DNA of 64,000 nt, taken from contig NZ_JAVQLW010000002.1 in the NCBI RefSeq assembly GCF_031822435.1, positions 434,001 to 498,000 on the forward strand, given 5' to 3'. A program made the translations under genes and the position numbers. Each line of letters opens with the position of its first letter. The first letter of the stretch is position 1. The notes beneath the pieces were generated by a model. It saw nothing but the letters and a program-made list of their open reading frames with translations, did no database searches and was not told the origin of the DNA. Of this stretch, positions 1 to 9,082 are shown in pieces. The DNA comes from Paracoccus sp. MBLB3053. GTDB taxonomy: Bacteria > Pseudomonadota > Alphaproteobacteria > Rhodobacterales > Rhodobacteraceae.

Positions 1-498
1 GCGACGATAGCCTGCATCCACCGCCGCACCGACACGCTCGAGCGTGGTCGGAATATCGGCTATTCCCAGGCTTACACCCACCTGGACCGCATCGCGCACG
101 CCACCCAAAGCGGTGCAAAGCGGGATGTTCAGCGCCTTGCTCCAAAGATCCCAGAACGCCATTTCGACCATGGCCTTGCTCATCCGATGGCCCCGCCACG
201 GGTCCAGAATCGCGGCCAGTTCTGCGGGGCTCGCGAAGCTTTGGCCGAGAATGCGCGGCAAGACCACCTCGCGCAGGAAGGCAAGGCCGCCAGCCTGAGT
301 TTCCTCGAGATAATCTGGCCACAGGTCCATCACACCTTCGCCATAGCCTTCCAGCCCTTCTCCGCGCAGGGTCAGCAACGGGAAGACCTTTTCGGTCATG
401 GTCCCAGTCGAAATGACGAAAGGCGTCAGCAATGGCAGGCGGACGATACGAATTTCGGCCGCGTCGATACGGATGCCGGGAAACAGGGTCGGGGTCAT
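1..498 (-). CDS. Enolase-superfamily o-succinylbenzoate synthase / N-acylamino acid racemase, C-terminus off left edge
   Basis: I translated this myself from the minus strand; it is open from an ATG at 498 to the left edge (166 codons, no stop). The protein begins MTPTLFPGIRIDAAEIRIVR and carries the N-terminal capping domain of muconate-cycloisomerase-type enolase enzymes, followed by AMVEMAFWDLWSK and VGVSLGI, which resemble the start of the MenC-class-2 / N-succinylamino acid racemase barrel. The Lys and Asp/Glu metal and catalytic residues lie outside the window. Relatives make o-succinylbenzoate for menaquinone or racemise N-acyl amino acids. Because the neighbouring oxidase is a ubiquinol type, racemisation is the likelier role (inference). 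It lies 87 bases downstream of the FAD-binding gene on the same strand and is probably co-transcribed. Confidence 0.75.
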   Translation of the reverse strand, partial: MTPTLFPGIRIDAAEIRIVRLPLLTPFVISTGTMTEKVFPLLTLRGEGLEGYGEGVMDLWPDYLEETQAGGLAFLREVVLPRILGQSFASPAELAAILDPWRGHRMSKAMVEMAFWDLWSKALNIPLCTALGGVRDAVQVGVSLGIADIPTTLERVGAAVDAGYRR

Positions 499-585
499 GG
501 CAGGCTCGCTTAAAGGGCGCTCGCAAACTGCGGTGAAACCTGCGGCTTAGCAACCCGTTCCCATTATCTTCCTGCCTTGACGCGA

Positions 586-2214
586 TCAGCGCAGCGCGCG
601 CGACACGACGCCTGCGGCCCAGCGATCCGCCGCCGCACCGAAGCAGTCGTGAAGCGAATCTACCGCGATCACGCTGCCCAGCCCAAGACGGCCAAGCAGC
701 GATAGACCCGGCAACGGACCGGCTCGGCCGATGACACCTCCATCGGGCCGCAGCTTGACGCCGAGCTTCGGCCCGATCGCCGTAAGGTCGCCGGAATCGC
801 GCAGGGCCGCGATGAGCGGATCGGTCATCTGCCCGAGTTGCGGCGTCGGCAGGACGGCATCGACGATCGCGACCACTCGGGCGGTTTCATCCTCTTCGAC
901 CAGTTGCCATCCATCCCGCGTCATCAGGATATCGGGATCGTTCGCAGCCCGCAGATCGACGCGTCCCGCCTCGACCAGCGTCAGTAGCTCGGTCATCGTC
1001 GAAAGCGGGGGACCGTAGGAATATCGTTTGAGCCCTTCGTCGAAGGCGATCAACGCGCTGATTGTTCCTGGCCTAGGCGCGGAAGGATTGTAGACCTCCC
1101 GCAATTCGTTTTGCCATTTCCGCCAGATCTGCCCGATCGTGTAACCGATATCGGGCGGGGTTTCACCCGCCGCCATCGCTATTCCGGCCCTCAGCACATC
1201 GACCGGGCCGCGGACCTCCTGTTCTCCCGGCGCGTTTTGCTCGCAGGCCAGCCAAGACCGGATCTCGTGCTCGGACAGATCGACAGATTGGCTTTCCAGG
1301 ACGCGGATAACGGGCGGAACAATCGCTTCGCAAAGGGCCTCAATCGCACCCTCTCCAGGAAGATCGATGGCCCGACGAAGGGCTGCGCAAAAGGAACCCG
1401 TTTCCTCACGACTCGGGGCGAAGCGAGCATCGATCGCCAAGGTCTCAGGCTTCGGATAGGGCGGAAGACCGTTCAGAGAAAACGGCAGGATACGCAGTGG
1501 TTCGCGCCCGGAGGGCAGGTATTCGCCGTCGCGAAACTTCCCGCCCTGGCCCAGCGTCAGCAACCTGATCGCATCCAGGGTTGCAAGCCCCATGCCACGC
1601 ACGGCGACAACCTTCCCAGCCCAGCCTGACGCAGCATCCAAAAGCTCATGATCGGGATAGACGGAAACCACATCTCGGACACCGCATCTTGCGTGCTCAT
1701 GCCATTTGGCAAGCTGCTGGTCCGGCGCAGTCGCCGGCTGGCCCTGCGCCAGAAGCACCTCGTCATAGGGTCCATGACGGGCGCCTGCTGCTCTTATCCA
1801 CCAGCCGTCCGCCGCATCCCGCAGCAATTGATCCGCGGCCAGCTGATGCTGCGAGATCGTCACCCCCGCTTGGCCAGCTTCCACGAGATTGGCGAACCGC
1901 CCGGTCAGATAACTGCCAAGTTGGGCGCGGGACGGATAGGTTTCCATAGCCTTCTTATCTTGCCCCAACCACTCGGCGAGGCTCGGGAAATTTCGAGGTG
2001 GAGAAGGCAGATCGACGGCGCGAAGCGGCAGGTTCAACAGGTTGAGAGAGTTCTGCGAAGGACTGAAATTCGGCCCGGCACCGGGACAGGGGCGTGGATC
2101 GAACAGATCCAGCGTGACCGAAATCCCGTCCGTAAGGGTTGCGAAAAGCGCCTCGATCGCGCCGAGCCCGCGTGGGCCCATGCCGATGACCGCGATCCGG
2201 ATGTCTTGAACCAT
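586..2214 (-). CDS. FAD/NAD(P)-binding protein (NAD_binding_9 type)
   Basis: A 542-residue protein starting MVQDIRIAVIGMGPRGLGA, a Rossmann dinucleotide-binding loop (GxGxxG-like GMGPRG) at residues 11-16. It continues with FDPRPCPGAGPNFSP and a long stretch typical of the FAD-NAD(P)-binding family PF13454. A second glycine-rich segment (VVAVRGMGLATLDAIRLL) lies near residue 205, as expected for a second nucleotide-binding fold. The substrate is unknown; members are annotated only as putative oxidoreductases or hydroxyacylglutathione-like proteins. An AAAGGCGGG ribosome-binding site precedes the ATG. It sits between a DUF421 gene (24 bases upstream) and the enolase-superfamily gene, which suggests one transcription unit. 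No signal peptide, so it should be cytoplasmic. Confidence 0.8.
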   Translation of the reverse strand: MVQDIRIAVIGMGPRGLGAIEALFATLTDGISVTLDLFDPRPCPGAGPNFSPSQNSLNLLNLPLRAVDLPSPPRNFPSLAEWLGQDKKAMETYPSRAQLGSYLTGRFANLVEAGQAGVTISQHQLAADQLLRDAADGWWIRAAGARHGPYDEVLLAQGQPATAPDQQLAKWHEHARCGVRDVVSVYPDHELLDAASGWAGKVVAVRGMGLATLDAIRLLTLGQGGKFRDGEYLPSGREPLRILPFSLNGLPPYPKPETLAIDARFAPSREETGSFCAALRRAIDLPGEGAIEALCEAIVPPVIRVLESQSVDLSEHEIRSWLACEQNAPGEQEVRGPVDVLRAGIAMAAGETPPDIGYTIGQIWRKWQNELREVYNPSAPRPGTISALIAFDEGLKRYSYGPPLSTMTELLTLVEAGRVDLRAANDPDILMTRDGWQLVEEDETARVVAIVDAVLPTPQLGQMTDPLIAALRDSGDLTAIGPKLGVKLRPDGGVIGRAGPLPGLSLLGRLGLGSVIAVDSLHDCFGAAADRWAAGVVSRALR

Positions 2215-2238
2215 GTCCCGCCTTTCGCTGACCCTCTT

Positions 2239-2829
2239 TCAGGAACCCCGAACCCCGGCATCGGTTGCAGCACCGAATTCATCGGCCGGAACGGCAGGCG
2301 ATTCGAACAGGCCGGTCGCCAGCTTGTCGGTTGCCTTGTCATGGGTCAGGACCGACAGGACGCCGTTGGGTTCAAGCACAGCATAGCGCACTTCGGCCAG
2401 ATCGGTGACGCCCTTGTCGCGCAGCTTCAGGTGCAGCTCGGAAAGGCCGATCCCCTGACTGCGGATCTTGTGCAGATGTACCTGCCCGTTGGTCACGACG
2501 ATTTGCGGACGACCTTCGAAGAAGTTGCTGAGCCGGTCCGATCGCTGAATGGCCAGGTCGATGAACTTGTTGAACAGCACCACAAGAAGGATCGCGGCCA
2601 TGGCCGGCAAAAGCGGGACGTCCGGGTAGAACAGGGAATCTCCGACCGCCGAGCCAATGGCGATAACCAGAAGGAATTCCACGATCGAAAGCTGGGCGAC
2701 ACTGCGCCCACCAATCCATCGCAACAATGACAACGTGTAGAAATAGATGATGACCGTGCGAAACAGGATCTCGACCATGAAGGTCAGGTCTTGGTCGCCC
2801 AGGAAGATCCGCGTCAGTTCCGCCAGCAT
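2239..2829 (-). CDS. DUF421 / YetF-type membrane protein
   Basis: A 196-residue protein with about three N-terminal membrane helices (to about residue 80; note IYFYTLSLLRWIGGRSVAQL and EFLLVIAIGSAVGD) followed by a soluble alpha/beta DUF421 domain containing GRPQIVVTNGQVH and the DLAEVRYAVLEPNGVLSVL segment. This is the YcaP/YetF family architecture, linked in Bacillus to spore or envelope lipid functions, but the role is unknown in alphaproteobacteria. I chose the ATG at 2829 because AAGGAG lies 8 bases upstream; a GTG two codons earlier would be only two bases from that site. The last residues (about 165-196) are low-complexity and strain-specific in appearance. It probably heads the operon leading into the FAD-binding gene. 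Confidence 0.85.
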   Translation of the reverse strand: MLAELTRIFLGDQDLTFMVEILFRTVIIYFYTLSLLRWIGGRSVAQLSIVEFLLVIAIGSAVGDSLFYPDVPLLPAMAAILLVVLFNKFIDLAIQRSDRLSNFFEGRPQIVVTNGQVHLHKIRSQGIGLSELHLKLRDKGVTDLAEVRYAVLEPNGVLSVLTHDKATDKLATGLFESPAVPADEFGAATDAGVRGS

Positions 2830-2913
2830 GATCACACTCCTTACGGCAGATCAGGAACGCCCATCCCCACGATCCGGGTTCCGCTGGCGCGTAAATCAGG
2901 CTACAGGTTGCGC

Positions 2914-3096
2914 ATGCTTGTCGATCCGAAAAATCCCTTCTTCGATCCTCTCTGGGTTCGCCTTCTTTGCGTTCTGGCGCCGCTTGGCTGGGCGGGCGTG
3001 GAATTCGCCAATGATTCCCACCTTTGGGCAGCGGCTTTCGCCGCGGCCGGGCTTTACTTGGCATATGCGCTTTTCGTGCAGCGCCGCCGCCCCTAG
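2914..3096 (+). CDS. Small conserved-looking membrane protein (60 aa)
   Basis: A 60-residue protein beginning MLVDPKNPFFDPLWVRLLCV, with two hydrophobic helices (about residues 15-28 and 37-53) and a basic VQRRRP tail. The pattern of a short cytosolic head with NPFF-P-W, followed by a W-E-F motif between two helices, resembles small uncharacterised membrane proteins of Rhodobacteraceae; I cannot name the family with confidence. The reading frame is open further upstream, but the sequence before this ATG is not protein-like. Its stop overlaps the end of the convergent ada gene by four bases, which argues against chance. Function unknown. Confidence 0.6.
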   Translation: MLVDPKNPFFDPLWVRLLCVLAPLGWAGVEFANDSHLWAAAFAAAGLYLAYALFVQRRRP

Positions 3097-4163
3097 CCTT
3101 TTCCCTCGGCCTCGCGTCGCAAGAGTTCGCGCTTGCGCTCGACACCCCAGCGATAGCCCGAAATCGAACCTCCGGTCCTGACCACGCGGTGGCAGGGAAT
3201 CGCCACGGCAATCTTGTTTGCGGCGCAGGCTCCAGCCACGGCGCGGACCGCGTCGGGGGACCCAATGCGGCCGGCGAGTTCGGCGTAGCTGACCGTCTTG
3301 CCGGGTGCGATATTGCGCAATGCGTTCCAGACGCGCTGCTGGAAGGCTGTGCCGCGAATGTCCAGCGGCAAGTCGAGCCCGATCTGCGGGGCCTCGATGA
3401 ACCCCACGACTTTCGCGACCAGATCTTCGAACCCCGGATCATCGCCAATCAGAAGGGCGTTCGGAAATCGGGCCTGCAGCTCGGTCAGAAGCGGTTCGGG
3501 GTCATCCCCAAGCGAAATGGCGCATACACCCTTGTCGGTGCAGGCCACCAACAGCGCTCCGAGGCTGCATTGGGCCAGCGCAAAGCGAATCTCCGCGTCC
3601 TTGCCCCCTTTGCGATAGGTGGTCGGCGTCATCCCCAGCATCCCTGTCGAATCCTCGTAAAACCGGCTGCTTGAACCGAACCCCGCCTCATGAATGGCCG
3701 CGGTGATGCTTTGCCCTCCGGTCAGCCCTTGTCGCAGCAAACCTGCGCGATGGGCGCGGGCATATGCCGCCGGAGTTGTCCCGGTCAACGCCTTGAACTG
3801 CCGATGAAAGTGAAATGGGCTCAATCCGATGCGTCGAGCGAGTTCCTCGGTCCCGGGCGGAGTTTCGGCCGCTTCGATCATCCTGCATGCCGCAGCAATC
3901 AGGACCGCATTCGCCTCGGCCGAGGACTGCCCCCGCGGATTGCAGCGCAGGCACGGCCGAAACCCCTTTCTCTCGGCCTCATCCCCATTGGGAAAGAAGA
4001 CCACATTCTCGGGTCGGGCCCGGCGCGACGGGCATGACGGCCGACAATATACACCGGTCGTTCGGACCGCATAGACGAAACTTCCGTCGGCCTTCGCATC
4101 GCGCGCGATGACAGCCTGCCAGCGGGGGTCATGGACGGTTCTTTGATCCTCTTGCATCAGCAT
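3093..4163 (-). CDS. ada: Bifunctional alkylation-response regulator / O6-methylguanine-DNA methyltransferase Ada
   Basis: A 356-residue full-length Ada. The N-terminal methylphosphotriester-sensing domain has four zinc cysteines at about residues 40, 44, 71 and 74 (YCRPSCPSR and CLRCNPRG). An AraC-type helix-turn-helix follows (LARRIGLSPFHFHRQFKALTGTTPAAYARAHR). The C-terminal methyltransferase has the acceptor motif PCHRV with Cys near 324 and the downstream GYRWG recognition loop. Known role: irreversible removal of methyl groups from DNA phosphotriesters, O6-methylguanine and O4-methylthymine, with methylated Ada activating its own promoter. The ATG at 4163 follows GGAAGG by about 11 bases; an upstream in-frame ATG at 4199 would lack a good site. 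It is divergent from the trehalose operon. Confidence 0.95.
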   Translation of the reverse strand: MLMQEDQRTVHDPRWQAVIARDAKADGSFVYAVRTTGVYCRPSCPSRRARPENVVFFPNGDEAERKGFRPCLRCNPRGQSSAEANAVLIAAACRMIEAAETPPGTEELARRIGLSPFHFHRQFKALTGTTPAAYARAHRAGLLRQGLTGGQSITAAIHEAGFGSSSRFYEDSTGMLGMTPTTYRKGGKDAEIRFALAQCSLGALLVACTDKGVCAISLGDDPEPLLTELQARFPNALLIGDDPGFEDLVAKVVGFIEAPQIGLDLPLDIRGTAFQQRVWNALRNIAPGKTVSYAELAGRIGSPDAVRAVAGACAANKIAVAIPCHRVVRTGGSISGYRWGVERKRELLRREAEGKG

Positions 4164-4430
4164 GCTATAGCACCTTCCAATTCGTGATGGGCAAAGCATG
4201 TACCTTTCCGAGGATCTTCACGCTCCGCCACTTGCTGTCAAATTCCGGGCAGAAGGGGCCGTCAACGGTCACCGACCGGGCATTGGGCGGCAATCTGGGC
4301 CAAAGCTCGACAGGCTCGGAACCGGTCGAGCGCCTATCCGCTTAACATTCGAGAACAAGGACGACCGGCGCAAGCCGCTTCCCGAACCAACGGCCGTACA
4401 TCTGCGCGCCACCGGAAAAGGACAGAAATA

Positions 4431-5183
4431 TTGAAGGATAATCCCAAGGAATTCGAAGCTTTGGATCTTGATGCTCATGCATTCTTTTTCGATTTCGACG
4501 GCACGCTTGCCGATATTGCCCTGCATCCTCGGGATGTGTTCCTGACCACCGAACTGCGCCGGAGCATTCTTTCGCTCAGCCTCCGGACCGGAGGAGCCGT
4601 TGCCATCATTACCGGACGGAATCGGGCTGAGATCCACCCCCATCTAGGCGAGGAGCTGCCCGTCGCCGGCCTGCACGGTGTCGACTTTCCTGCAGACGCG
4701 GAGGGCAGCGCAGCGAACTCCGACGCCGAGCGCAGGATCTTGGCAGTCCGGCCGCTGCTGCCTGCGCTGGCCGAGCTGGTCAAGGCCCACCCCGGTGCGC
4801 TGCTCGAAGACAAGGGCCAGGGATTGGCCCTGCACTGGCGCGGGGCACCCATGGCGGAAGCAGCCATGATGGTCGCCGCTGAAAGGACGCTTGAGCAACT
4901 TGGTCAGGAATGGAGCCTGCAGCCCGGCAAATGCGTCGCCGAGATCAGGCCCGTCGGCGGAGACAAGGGCACGGCCCTTCTGCGTTTCATGACGCAGCCG
5001 CCATTCGAGGGGCGCCGCCCGATCGCCTTTGGAGATGACCTGAACGACCTTCCCATGTTCGAGGCCGCCCGCTCCTTGGGTGGTCTGGCCGTTGCGCTGG
5101 GTGAACGTGACCTGCCTGCCGATATCCGACTTTCCGGTCCGGCCGAACTTGCGGAATGGCTGGAACGGAGACTTGACGCATGA
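4431..5183 (+). CDS. otsB: Trehalose-6-phosphate phosphatase
   Basis: A 250-residue HAD-superfamily phosphatase. It has the nucleophile/acid motif FFFDFDGTLADI (DxDGT at residues 21-25), a conserved HGVDF, and motif IV GDDLNDLPMF near the C-terminus, characteristic of OtsB. It hydrolyses trehalose 6-phosphate to trehalose in the cytoplasm. The start is TTG, preceded by AAAAGGACAG; no ATG exists nearby in frame before the catalytic motif. It is the first gene of otsB-GH15-otsA, and its stop overlaps the next start (ATGA). The order with otsA last differs from the otsBA arrangement in enterobacteria. Confidence 0.93.
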   Translation: MKDNPKEFEALDLDAHAFFFDFDGTLADIALHPRDVFLTTELRRSILSLSLRTGGAVAIITGRNRAEIHPHLGEELPVAGLHGVDFPADAEGSAANSDAERRILAVRPLLPALAELVKAHPGALLEDKGQGLALHWRGAPMAEAAMMVAAERTLEQLGQEWSLQPGKCVAEIRPVGGDKGTALLRFMTQPPFEGRRPIAFGDDLNDLPMFEAARSLGGLAVALGERDLPADIRLSGPAELAEWLERRLDA

Positions 5184-6976
5184 CCGAGCGCGAAAAATCA
5201 CTGGAGCTGGGAATCATCGGCAATGCGACCACCGCCGCATTGATCGAGAAGCACGGCGATATCGTCTGGTATTGCCTGCCGCGTTTCGACGGCGATCCGG
5301 TCCTGTGCGGACTGCTCGAGCCGAAATCGGGCGAGGATGACGGCATTTGGTCCATTCGCTGCGATGATCTCGTGGAAACGCAGCAAAACTATCGCCGCAA
5401 CAGCGCGATCCTTGAAACCATCCAGACGGATGCGCAGGGCAACAAGATGCGCATCGTCGACTTCATGCCGCGCTTTCGCGAAAGGGGGCGGATGTTCAGG
5501 GGCCGCACCTTGGTGCGCATCATCGAACCACTTGAAGGCATGCCCCGCGTCACCGTGCGCCTGCGCCTGCGCCACGATTACGGTGCCTATCCGGCACAAA
5601 GCCGCAGGGGGTCAAACCATCTGCGTTATGAGCTGGGCGACGAGCGGATGCGGCTCACGACCTCGGCTCCGGTCGAGTTCGTGCTGCACGAAACGCCATT
5701 CCTGCTTGACCGCCCAAGGGTCTTCTTGCTTGGCCCGGACGAACCTCTGAGCGACGCACCAGAAGCCATCGCGGCCACGTTCCTCGAGCGGACCGAGGAT
5801 TACTGGGCAGACTGGGTTCGTGCCCTGTCGATCCCCCCCGACTATCAGGAAGCCGTCATTCGCGCAGCGATCACGCTCAAGCTTTGCGAATATGAGGAAA
5901 CCGGTGGCATCGTCGCAGCGCTGACCACTTCGATCCCCGAATATGACGGGACGGGGCGAAACTGGGACTATCGCTTCTGCTGGCTGCGAGACAGCTATTT
6001 CACTGTCAAGGCACTGAACAGCCTGGGCGTCACCAAGACGATGGAGGACTATCTCGACTATGTCCTGAATCTCGCAAGCGGTTCGCATGACGGATATATG
6101 CAGCCGCTGTTCGGCCTCGGGCATGAACGCGTGATACTCGAGGAAACCTGCGACGAACTTGCAGGTTATCGCGGCAATCAGCCTGTCCGGCGCGGGAACG
6201 CGGCTTATGTCCAGGTACAGAATGATGGGTATGGCTCGGTCATCCTTGCGGTCAGCCAGTGCTTCTTCGACGAGCGTTTGCCCCGCCTGGGCCATGTCGA
6301 TCTGTTCGAGATGCTCGAAGTTCTGGGCAATCAGGCCGTTGCCCGCTGGCATACCCCGGATGCTGGCCTGTGGGAGTTTCGCACGCGTGAAAGCGTGCAT
6401 ACCCATTCGGCGATGATGTGCTGGGGGGCCTGCGACCGGCTTGGGCGCATCGCGGCCCATCTCGGCCTGAGCGACCGCGCGACCTACTGGAAAGCCGAGG
6501 CGGCGAAGATTCGCGAGGCGATCGAAACTTACGGCTGGAACGAAAAGCGACAAAGCTACGTGATGGCCTTCGGCGGAGAGGACCTGGATGCGAGCCTTTT
6601 GCTGATGACCGAGATCGGTTTCACGACAGGCGAGGATCCGCGCTATCGCACGACGGTCGCCGCGATCGAGAGCGAATTGCGGCAGGGCCACCACCTGTTC
6701 CGTTACAAGGCCCCCGACGATTTCGGCGCGCCGGAAACCGCCTTCACCGCCTGCACATTCTGGCTGATCGATGCGCTTTGCCGCCTTGGCCGCGATGATG
6801 AGGCCCGAGAGATCTTCGCTGAGGTCCTCGCCCAGAGAAACTCGCTGGGCCTTCTGTCCGAGGGCGTTCATGTCTGCAGCAAGACGCTGTGGGGAAACTT
6901 CCCCCAGACCTATTCGATGGTGGGGCTGATCAACGCGGCAACCAAGCTCTCGCGCCATTGGGAGGATGTCGTATGA
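5180..6976 (+). CDS. Glycoside hydrolase family 15 protein (trehalase/glucoamylase-like)
   Basis: A 598-residue intracellular GH15-type protein with no signal peptide. The N-terminus (LGIIGNATTAALIEKHGDIVWYCLPRFD) is the beta-sandwich domain seen in bacterial GH15 trehalases and glucoamylases. The (alpha/alpha)6 barrel contains GRNWDYRFCWLRDS near residues 256-269 and the late LLSEGVH segment expected near a catalytic Glu. GH15 enzymes remove alpha-linked glucose from maltooligosaccharides or trehalose. It is translationally coupled on both sides (ATGA overlaps) to otsB and otsA, so its product is made with the trehalose synthesis enzymes. A role in trimming or recycling trehalose, or in balancing glucan and trehalose pools, is inferred. 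Substrate cannot be fixed from sequence. Confidence 0.9.
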   Translation: MTEREKSLELGIIGNATTAALIEKHGDIVWYCLPRFDGDPVLCGLLEPKSGEDDGIWSIRCDDLVETQQNYRRNSAILETIQTDAQGNKMRIVDFMPRFRERGRMFRGRTLVRIIEPLEGMPRVTVRLRLRHDYGAYPAQSRRGSNHLRYELGDERMRLTTSAPVEFVLHETPFLLDRPRVFLLGPDEPLSDAPEAIAATFLERTEDYWADWVRALSIPPDYQEAVIRAAITLKLCEYEETGGIVAALTTSIPEYDGTGRNWDYRFCWLRDSYFTVKALNSLGVTKTMEDYLDYVLNLASGSHDGYMQPLFGLGHERVILEETCDELAGYRGNQPVRRGNAAYVQVQNDGYGSVILAVSQCFFDERLPRLGHVDLFEMLEVLGNQAVARWHTPDAGLWEFRTRESVHTHSAMMCWGACDRLGRIAAHLGLSDRATYWKAEAAKIREAIETYGWNEKRQSYVMAFGGEDLDASLLLMTEIGFTTGEDPRYRTTVAAIESELRQGHHLFRYKAPDDFGAPETAFTACTFWLIDALCRLGRDDEAREIFAEVLAQRNSLGLLSEGVHVCSKTLWGNFPQTYSMVGLINAATKLSRHWEDVV

Positions 6977-8361
6977 GCCGCCTCGTCGTCGTTTCCAACC
7001 GTCTGCCCGCTTTGGGCAAGGGCGTCGCCGCAGGAGGGCTTGCGGTCGCGTTGGAGGCGGCCCTGGGGGAAAAAGGTGGGCTGTGGCTTGGTTGGTCGGG
7101 GAAGACGACGGAACTGCCCGGTGCGCCCCGGCTTCAGGACGAGGGCCGCGTAACCTATGCCGCACTCGACCTGACGCCTGCCGACATCTCTGGTTACTAC
7201 GAAGGGATTTCGAACAGCGTGCTCTGGCCGCTATGCCATTACCGGGCCGATCTTCTGGAATACACGCGTGCGGACATGGATCGCTATATGACGGTCAACG
7301 GCAAATTCGCCGACGCGCTTCTGCCACTTTTGCGTCCGGACGATCTGGTCTGGGTGCACGACTATCATCTGATCCCGCTGGCCGCCGCTCTGCGCGAAAG
7401 AGGCGTCACCAACCGGATCGGGTATTTTCATCACATCCCCTGGCCAGCCTATGATCTGTTCCGTGCACTGCCCCGTGCGCGGTCTTTCCTGTCTTCGATC
7501 CTCGCCTATGACGTGGTCGGTCTTCAGACACCGGCAGATGCACGGAACCTCAAGGATGCCTTGGGCGCAATGCGCTCGGATCTTGAGGCCATGACGAAAC
7601 CTCGCGGCACCCGGATCGGAGCCTATCCGATCTCGATCGACACCGAGGCCTTTGCCTCCCGTGCGAGCCGCGCCCGTGATCTGCCGCGGATCAAGGAATT
7701 GCACCAGCGCTTCGGCCCGCGTGATCTGGTGATTGGCGTGGACCGGCTTGACTATTCGAAGGGTCTGCCCGAGCGCCTGCGCGCCATCGAGCAACTGCTT
7801 GAAACCCATGCCGGACTGCATAATCGCGTCAGCTTCCTGCAGATTACCCCGGCATCGCGAAGTGGCATCGAAGGCTATGACCGCATTCAGCAGGAAGTTG
7901 CCGAGCGCGCAGGTCGGCTGAACGCGAGTTACGGAACTCTCGACTGGCTGCCGGTTCGCTACATCAATCGGGCATTCAGTCAAAGCTTGCTGGCAGGGCT
8001 CTACCGATTATCCCGGGTGGGGCTCGTAACACCATTGCGCGACGGGATGAACCTTGTCGCGAAGGAATTCGTCGCCGCCCAAGACCCCGCCGATCCCGGC
8101 GTGCTGGTTCTTTCGCAATTCGCAGGGGCAGCAGCCGAGATGACGTCTGCGCTCATCGTGAACCCCCATGACGTCGAGGATGTTTCGAACGCGCTCGCGC
8201 GCGCGCTCACCATGTCGATCGAAGAGCGGAGAGAGCGCCACTGGGCAATGATGCGCCGGCTTGAAACCTATCCGGTTTCTGTCTGGGCAAAAACCTTTGT
8301 GAACGATCTCGAACCGGCGGCCCGGCGCAAGAAGATCATTCCTGAGACCGATCCCGGCTGA
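6973..8361 (+). CDS. otsA: Alpha,alpha-trehalose-phosphate synthase (UDP/GDP-glucose)
   Basis: A 462-residue GT20 enzyme. It begins MSRLVVVSNRLP with the nucleotide-sugar loop GKGVAAGGLAVALEAAL. Conserved segments include VWVHDYHLIPLA, GYFHHIPWPAYDLFRALP, GVDRLDYSKGLPERL and TPLRDGMNLVAKEFVA, the hallmarks of OtsA. It makes trehalose 6-phosphate from nucleotide-glucose and glucose 6-phosphate, the substrate of OtsB two genes upstream. The frame is open upstream, but the ATG at 6973 overlaps the GH15 stop (ATGA) and begins the conserved N-terminus. Its last 26 bases overlap the convergent SURF1 gene. Trehalose is an osmo- and desiccation protectant. Confidence 0.95.
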   Translation: MSRLVVVSNRLPALGKGVAAGGLAVALEAALGEKGGLWLGWSGKTTELPGAPRLQDEGRVTYAALDLTPADISGYYEGISNSVLWPLCHYRADLLEYTRADMDRYMTVNGKFADALLPLLRPDDLVWVHDYHLIPLAAALRERGVTNRIGYFHHIPWPAYDLFRALPRARSFLSSILAYDVVGLQTPADARNLKDALGAMRSDLEAMTKPRGTRIGAYPISIDTEAFASRASRARDLPRIKELHQRFGPRDLVIGVDRLDYSKGLPERLRAIEQLLETHAGLHNRVSFLQITPASRSGIEGYDRIQQEVAERAGRLNASYGTLDWLPVRYINRAFSQSLLAGLYRLSRVGLVTPLRDGMNLVAKEFVAAQDPADPGVLVLSQFAGAAAEMTSALIVNPHDVEDVSNALARALTMSIEERRERHWAMMRRLETYPVSVWAKTFVNDLEPAARRKKIIPETDPG

Positions 8362-9082
8362 GCACATACCACGCGCCGGCGGCAAGCCCTGCCGCCATCG
8401 CGAACCATGTCAAAGCATAGCTCAGGTGGTTGTTGCGGAAGCTCACGACCGTCAATCCGCCAAGCGGAAGGGCAGATGCGTCATCGCCGCGATCAGCATC
8501 AATGAAGTAGGGTGCGTGATCGGAGACACCGAATGTGGCGGACAGCGCCTCTACGTCGCGCGAATACCAGCGTTTCCCAGCAGGGTCATTCGCGCGCAGG
8601 AAAGCGCCACCGGGCTGGGTGATCCGCAACAGGCCAGAGAGTTCCTGCGTGCCTTCCGGGCTGACACGGTCATCCACCGACCGACGGTCATCGGGAACAA
8701 AGCCGCGATTGATCCAGGCCGCCCAGCCATCGGCGGTGACCAGCGGGGTCATGACCCAGAACCCCGAGCCTTGACCGGTGACGGCCTTGACCAGGACCTC
8801 ATCTTCGAAAAGGTAGTTCCCAGCGAGTGAAACACGACGGTATTCGTCGGCCGAAGCGTTGATCAAAGACCAGGAAGAGGGGCCAGGGGCCGGCACGGCT
8901 TCAGCATCCAGCCGCGCCTCGACCCGCGCGATCAGGTCGGTTTTCCAGGCAAGGCGCTGGACCTGCCAGATCCCCAGCCCAAGAAGCACGACGACGCCCG
9001 CCACCGAGGCGAGCGCCATCAGCGCCCAGGCCAGTCGCGACCTGGGCCCGCGCGGCCCCTGTGAGGCCGCGCGCGATGTCAC
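8336..9082 (-). CDS. SURF1-family oxidase assembly factor (Surf1q-like)
   Basis: A 248-residue protein with two terminal membrane helices: LAWALMALASVAGVVVLLGLGIWQVQRL near the N-terminus and SYALTWFAMAAGLAAGAWYV at the C-terminus. Between them is the SURF1 core with GLGIWQVQRLAWKTDL, WINRGFVPDDRR and the final FRNNHLSYALTWF. SURF1 binds heme and helps insert heme a into heme-copper oxidases. I place the start at the GTG at 9082, which overlaps the cyoD stop (GTGA), rather than at a long non-homologous N-terminal extension. Paracoccus is known to carry a dedicated Surf1 at the end of its ba3 quinol oxidase operon, so this copy probably serves that oxidase rather than the aa3 enzyme. Confidence 0.9.
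   Translation of the reverse strand: MTSRAASQGPRGPRSRLAWALMALASVAGVVVLLGLGIWQVQRLAWKTDLIARVEARLDAEAVPAPGPSSWSLINASADEYRRVSLAGNYLFEDEVLVKAVTGQGSGFWVMTPLVTADGWAAWINRGFVPDDRRSVDDRVSPEGTQELSGLLRITQPGGAFLRANDPAGKRWYSRDVEALSATFGVSDHAPYFIDADRGDDASALPLGGLTVVSFRNNHLSYALTWFAMAAGLAAGAWYVLSRDRSQE

Noticed and set aside
4318..4342. GGAAC-N16-CGCT upstream of otsB, resembling an EcfG general-stress promoter
   Set aside because: Only a partial -10 match, and Rhodobacterales generally lack the EcfG system; a single near-match in 260 bases is not convincing.
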